This document shows positions 60,205 to 64,000 of a stretch of 64,000 bases of DNA, piece after piece (the first letter of the stretch is position 1; each line of letters begins with the position of its first letter). Made by a program: the position numbers and the translations under genes. The notes below the pieces were generated by a model that worked only from the letters and a program-made list of their open reading frames with translations, was not told the DNA's origin and made no database searches. This DNA is from Podocnemis expansa (Eukaryota > Chordata > Testudines > Podocnemididae): contig ML682119.1 in assembly GCA_007922195.1 (NCBI GenBank), positions 365,943 to 429,942 on the forward strand, written 5' to 3'.

Positions 60205-61270
60205 TATGTACCAGCAATGTCACTCCCAGTGAACTCTCTACACACTCTGTCCACATGCATTGCTTTAGAAAAACCAAACAAACAAGTTTATTGAGTACAG
60301 CATGCTTTTAAGTGATTCTAAGTCAGGGTAATGTAAATCAAATGATTATATAGACAAGGATCTAGTCACAATTAAAAGTAACCATTATTCTAAGCTAAGG
60401 TCATTGCTTCAGTCTCTAATTCAGCTTACCACACAAATTGGCTGTGACATGCTTTTCAACTAGACTTCCTCCTCCCTGGGGGTAGGTGCCAGTCCATGAT
60501 ATTACTTGGGAGCAAGATTCCAGAGGAGAGCCCTGTCAGGGGATGCACATCCATGCGCCCCTAGGATATTATCTATGTAGGGGTTAAAGTAAGAAGCAAC
60601 ACCCCAGAACAGGGGCTAGAGTTCTGGGGCCCCAAAAATAGAAAAATCGGGTGGAATGCATGTTCCTCCCTGCCTTGGCCCAGGAACTGCAGCCAGGCTG
60701 GGGGAGTTTTCAAATGTTCCACCCTAAGCATGCTCAGATGTGTGTTCATGGAGGGATGGCCATGCCAGGGAGCAGCTCCGGACAGGTAAGGGAGACCAAA
60801 GGGTGGGGGGGGGGTCAGGGAGTTGGGGGGAGACCCAGAGATAAGGAGGGCTCCAGGGCCCATCAAATTTTACTTTAACCACTGGATCTATGTAACTTTT
60901 CTGTTCACTTTTGCAATGTAAGTGTGTAGTTTGAGGCAAAATGTGCCATATAAGTTTCCCTTTTGAATGCTCTGCCATATCGTCATGGTATCATCTTTCT
61001 TGCAGCATCAGGTATGCGTACAAATGGGAAGCATGTTTCCAAGTATCTTATATAACTCAGAGCTGCCTCTCAGCATGGAAGCTGAAGAGGTGCATCACAA
61101 AGACAATGAAAATGGAGCGCCCTACCTCAGGAGACAGACACACACACACACAAACAGCAGCGCAGGAGAGGGAGAGGTCTCCCACCCTTTCTGAAGAAAG
61201 ATGATGACCTGGCTGCAAGGAGAAGCATGGGGAGGGAGAATTTGGGGAGAAAAAAAAAAAAAAGTACACT
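60205..61270. other. intergenic stretch, nothing recognised
   Basis: No gene supported. A CA run lies at about 61,138-61,150. Confidence 0.45.
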
Positions 61271-61279
61271 TTGAACTGG

Positions 61280-61372
61280 AAAACAAAAAAGCACTCTAGT
61301 GGCACTTTTAAAGACTAACAAATGTATCTATCGCATTAGTATTCGTGGGAGAAAATGCCACATTGTCCAATG
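61280..61372 (+). repeat. diverged arm of the fold-back repeat family
   Basis: 'actctagtggcacttttaaa', 'gactaacaaatgtatc', 'tattcgtgggagaaaatgcc', 'aatgcttgaagaggg'. It is preceded by an A-rich run. Confidence 0.65.
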
Positions 61373-61469
61373 CTTGAAGAGGGGAAGTATAGATGAATGA
61401 GAGGAAAATAAATGAAGGGAAGTGTAAGTCATAGCGTCAGGTCAGACAGCCTGTCCTGGAGCAAGTAAT

Positions 61470-61800
61470 AGAATCCAGAAGTCCTGGCTCCCCACGTGAC
61501 TCGAAAACCACCCAACTGCAGAGCCCTTCCCCTGGACACCAGGGTCCCTTGCAGCTGCTCCAAGCCCTGAGATGACATGCCGTAGGATTGATCATTTTTC
61601 AAAATTTAGTATTTTGACAAATTTTGAGTCTTGGTTGGATTTTAGCTAATTTTCTCCCACCTTAAACACCCCATAATACTCACACCCCTGGGATCCCCAT
61701 TTGCTGCAGTAAAAGGCTCCGCTGTACATCCTGAAACACACAGTATCCTGAGTTTGCAGAGGAGCATAGCTGGGAGTCAGGGATTAATGCTTGGTTCCAC
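61470..61800. other. 3' flank of RBR gene 2, duplicated from 52,620-53,070
   Basis: Same order and orientation of blocks as 52,620-53,070, including 'ggacaccagggtcccttgca', 'ttttctcccacctt' and 'gctgggagtcagggatt'. Confidence 0.65.
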
Positions 61801-61879
61801 TCAGTACTATCTATTAAATAGCCTCCACTCCAGCTCTGTCAGGACCCACTCCAAGATCCAGGAGATGGGGCAATGTGAT

Positions 61880-62045
61880 GGAGAAAAAGAGAGAGGTTCA
61901 GAAAGTTCAAAGGGGAGAAGAATTGGGGTAGCTGGGTAGTCAGGGGCCACAGAGGAGAACTGGTGACTGAGCTGAGTCCCCCAATTCCCATTCCAGGGTG
62001 TCATCTCATTCCACTGTCCATGCTGCCCAGATGATCTAGGGGGTT
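61880..62045 (+). pseudogene. inverted fragment of an RBR gene (intron 2 end and exon 3 start)
   Basis: The plus strand carries the end of RBR intron 2 ('agtcaggggccacag', 'ttcccattccag') followed by the first codons of exon 3, GVISFHCPCCPD, which then run out. RBR genes 1 and 2 are on the minus strand, so this scrap is inverted. It abuts the decayed 3' end of RBR gene 2. Confidence 0.8.
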
Positions 62046-62165
62046 TCTGGCATCCCAAATAGCTAGGTGTCAGTATCCTCTGCACCCCAATACCCAGAAA
62101 AGTGGGTAATGGTCCATGCATCCTCATATCTGGGAGAGGCATCATTCCTCCTTGTACCTCACTAC

Positions 62166-63967
62166 TCAGGAGAGAGGGCACTGAGTCCCTCCATCCAGTG
62201 GGTAAGGACGAGGGGTTGTGGCCCTGCTGGTCTCCAAAACCAGGGGAGGAGCTGAGGATGATGGGGCAAGATATTGGTTTCGGAAAGCAGGAAGGGGGTT
62301 CTTGGGGATCAAGGCAGGAGTGAGTCTGGGGTCTTCCTTGGGCTCGGGGGGCCCGTTCAGGTCCTGCCTCCCAGCAATGATGCAGGGGGGCTTCCATAAC
62401 CGATGGTCTGTCAGGCAGCGGTAGCAGAACCGCATTGAACACTCTGGGCACCACACCATGGGGCAGCCTTTCCTGCTGTGGCTCACCAGGGCGTGGCAGC
62501 TGGGACAGGCTCGCAGTGAAGGACAGCCATGGACGGCAGATCCTGGGGCCTGGATCTCAGGGGTGTCATACAGCATGGCCTGAACAGAGCACTGGGGATT
62601 GGAGCAGGAATTGCTTTGGGATGGGAGGCCCATCCACTCTCTTCGGCAGCCCCAGCAGATGCAGTACAGGCCCTCAGCCCGCTGGGAGCAGGGCAGACAG
62701 GGGGTGCGCAGGGCTTTGGGGTCCAGGCGCTGGATGAGCTTCTGGCATCGCGGGCACTGGGGAAAGAGATGTGGGGAGTTAGTCAGTGGGATGTGATTGT
62801 CCCCTGTGGTCTACTGCCCTGTGCTCTGAGCAGTCTGTGCAACAGTGCTAGGGCTCTCAGGCCAGGCAGCTGGAGACACCCTGCTCCACACACTCCCTAA
62901 ATAAAAACTTAAGTGTAGCTGTTTCACAAGGTTATTGGCTGGGAATTCCTTTCGTTTTTGTTTTAATACCATACCTATCCATCTGTATATGCAGCCATCT
63001 ACCCAAACTTCCCCCGGCACACCCATTCATTGTTAGCTATTGAGACCCCTCCCAGGCAGGGATTTCCCTAACACCCTCCCACCCCACCCCAAATTCCCCC
63101 CCCCCCCCAGTTGTCAGCTAGTAACAGTGTTATACCAATTCAGGGAGCACCCCAGCATGCCCCCTACACCTCCCTCTACATGCTCCCAAATTTCAAGTCA
63201 CAGGGAAGCTGTTGGCCTCAGGTCCCAGTACAAATGACATCTGAGTGGGGTTGCGGGGGGGGGGGGGGGGAGCAGCTTGTGCCTCAGTCACCTCCCACAC
63301 TCCTGCAGGACATACCTGGCGATAGCTGCTTCTGGCCCCCTCCTGTGCCAGGATCTGGGTCTCCAGCATGGCCTGGTCCTGGTCCGAGAAGTGCCCAAGT
63401 TTGCACAGCTCCTGCCAGAGCCACGGTGAGTCTGGGCAACTCGGGCAGCGGAATGAGATAACACCCTGGAATGGGAATGGGAGGATCCAGATCAGGCACT
63501 GTTCCCTCTAAGCTGTGTGCATGTGCGTGTGCACACAGGTCATGAAACCTCGCACCCAACAAAATGAAGTGTGCGCAAAAAAATTCAATGGTGCTAATAT
63601 TGGTGCTCACAAAGAAATGTTCTTGCGCACACAGTCTACGAGTAATTAGATGGAACAATGGCACCAAGTCTCCATTGTGGCCCCCGGCTACCCACTTACC
63701 CTACCCCCATCCCTCCACAGCTCCTCTCCCCTTTGAAGCCCCCTTTCCCCAACACTGCACATCCACTCCCCTCCCTGGCACCAGCTTGCCTCCCCATCAC
63801 TCCCAAATCTCCCTTAAGCTCAGACCCTCCCTTTTCATCCCCACATTGCCCCCGTCCAGGCCCGGGGTGGGGGGTTACCTGCTCCAGCAGCGCCCGCACC
63901 CAGTCGCGCAGCCCGGCCGCGTTCACACGGTGCCCGCAGGACACCCGCACCCCGGGGGACCCCGCAC
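62166..63967 (-). CDS. RING-between-RING protein (RBR gene 2), 5' end outside window, shortened tail
   Basis: Paralogue of RBR gene 1. Exons visible: 63967-63879, 63465-63316, 62756-62166, phases 1 in, then 0, 0; the first exon lies beyond 64,000. The degenerate RING (VSCGHRV, FRCPSC), the in-between-RING region (CPRCQKLIQ, PCLPC, YCICWGC, CSNPQC) and RING2 (ACPSCHALVSHSRKGC then PMVWCPEC then FCYRC) are kept, including the presumed catalytic Cys. The acidic stretch after RING2 is missing. A small indel near 62,180 shifts the frame into TGA just where the 24-residue repeats begin in gene 1, so the protein ends ...GGTQCPLS. Two decayed repeat units remain downstream as untranslated sequence. 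The RBR core appears intact; it may be a functional shorter form or an early pseudogene. Confidence 0.8.
63492..63660. repeat. short element in intron 2 of RBR gene 2
   Basis: 'ctgttccctctaagctgtgt' at the left and a 'tgcgcaaaaaaattc' block relate it to the element nested in the SINE at 49,836-50,187. Absent from the matching intron of RBR gene 1, so inserted after duplication. Confidence 0.55.
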
Positions 63968-64000
63968 CTGGAGGGAGAGAGGGGGAGGGTGAGAGGGGGG

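Overview
The window is vertebrate nuclear DNA, most likely from a cryptodiran turtle. Genes are split by GT-AG introns, have CpG-island promoters and AATAAA signals. They belong to vertebrate families (SCAN, KRAB, C2H2 zinc finger, Myb/SANT-like, RING-between-RING). The interspersed repeats fit reptiles: CR1 LINEs, SINEs with a tRNA-like head and a CR1-like tail (the pattern of turtle polIII/SINEs), and many short hAT-type elements with 8-bp target duplications. The species cannot be read from the sequence.

Layout. (1) 2.4-9.0 kb (minus) and 12.9-18.7 kb (plus) hold two paralogous, apparently intact genes, head to head. Each has five substantial coding exons and encodes an N-terminal Myb/SANT-like DNA-binding domain followed by a SCAN domain, with no zinc fingers. 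A CpG island with CCAAT boxes and GC-rich repeats lies between them. (2) 19.5-36 kb is a transposon graveyard: a decayed Ty3/Gypsy-type LTR element of about 7 kb on the minus strand, a 703-bp inverted-repeat element, CR1 fragments on both strands and hAT elements. (3) 36.5-49.2 kb holds, all on the minus strand, a broken KRAB zinc-finger gene, a broken SCAN copy, and an intact SCAN plus six-finger C2H2 gene (ZSCAN type) with its own CpG-island promoter. (4) 49.2-52.6 kb is nested repeats. (5) 53.3-55.7 kb (minus) is a four-exon RING-between-RING (RBR) ubiquitin-ligase-like gene. A perfect four-unit TTTCNN array (GAAANN on the gene strand, an interferon-regulatory-factor site) lies just upstream of its ATG, and its C-terminal tail is five 24-residue Tyr/Trp-rich repeats. 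(6) 61.5-64.0 kb carries a second copy of the RBR locus in the same orientation. It runs off the window end, has lost the repeat tail by frameshift, and is joined at its 3' side to an inverted scrap of the same gene.

Working together: the SCAN proteins could homo- or heterodimerise through SCAN, so the Myb/SANT-SCAN pair and the ZSCAN protein form a plausible local set of transcription regulators. This is inference from the family. The RBR pair looks like a lineage-specific, interferon-responsive ubiquitin-ligase locus and is the best candidate for something little described. Exon boundaries were placed by eye from splice consensus, reading phase and comparison of paralogues.
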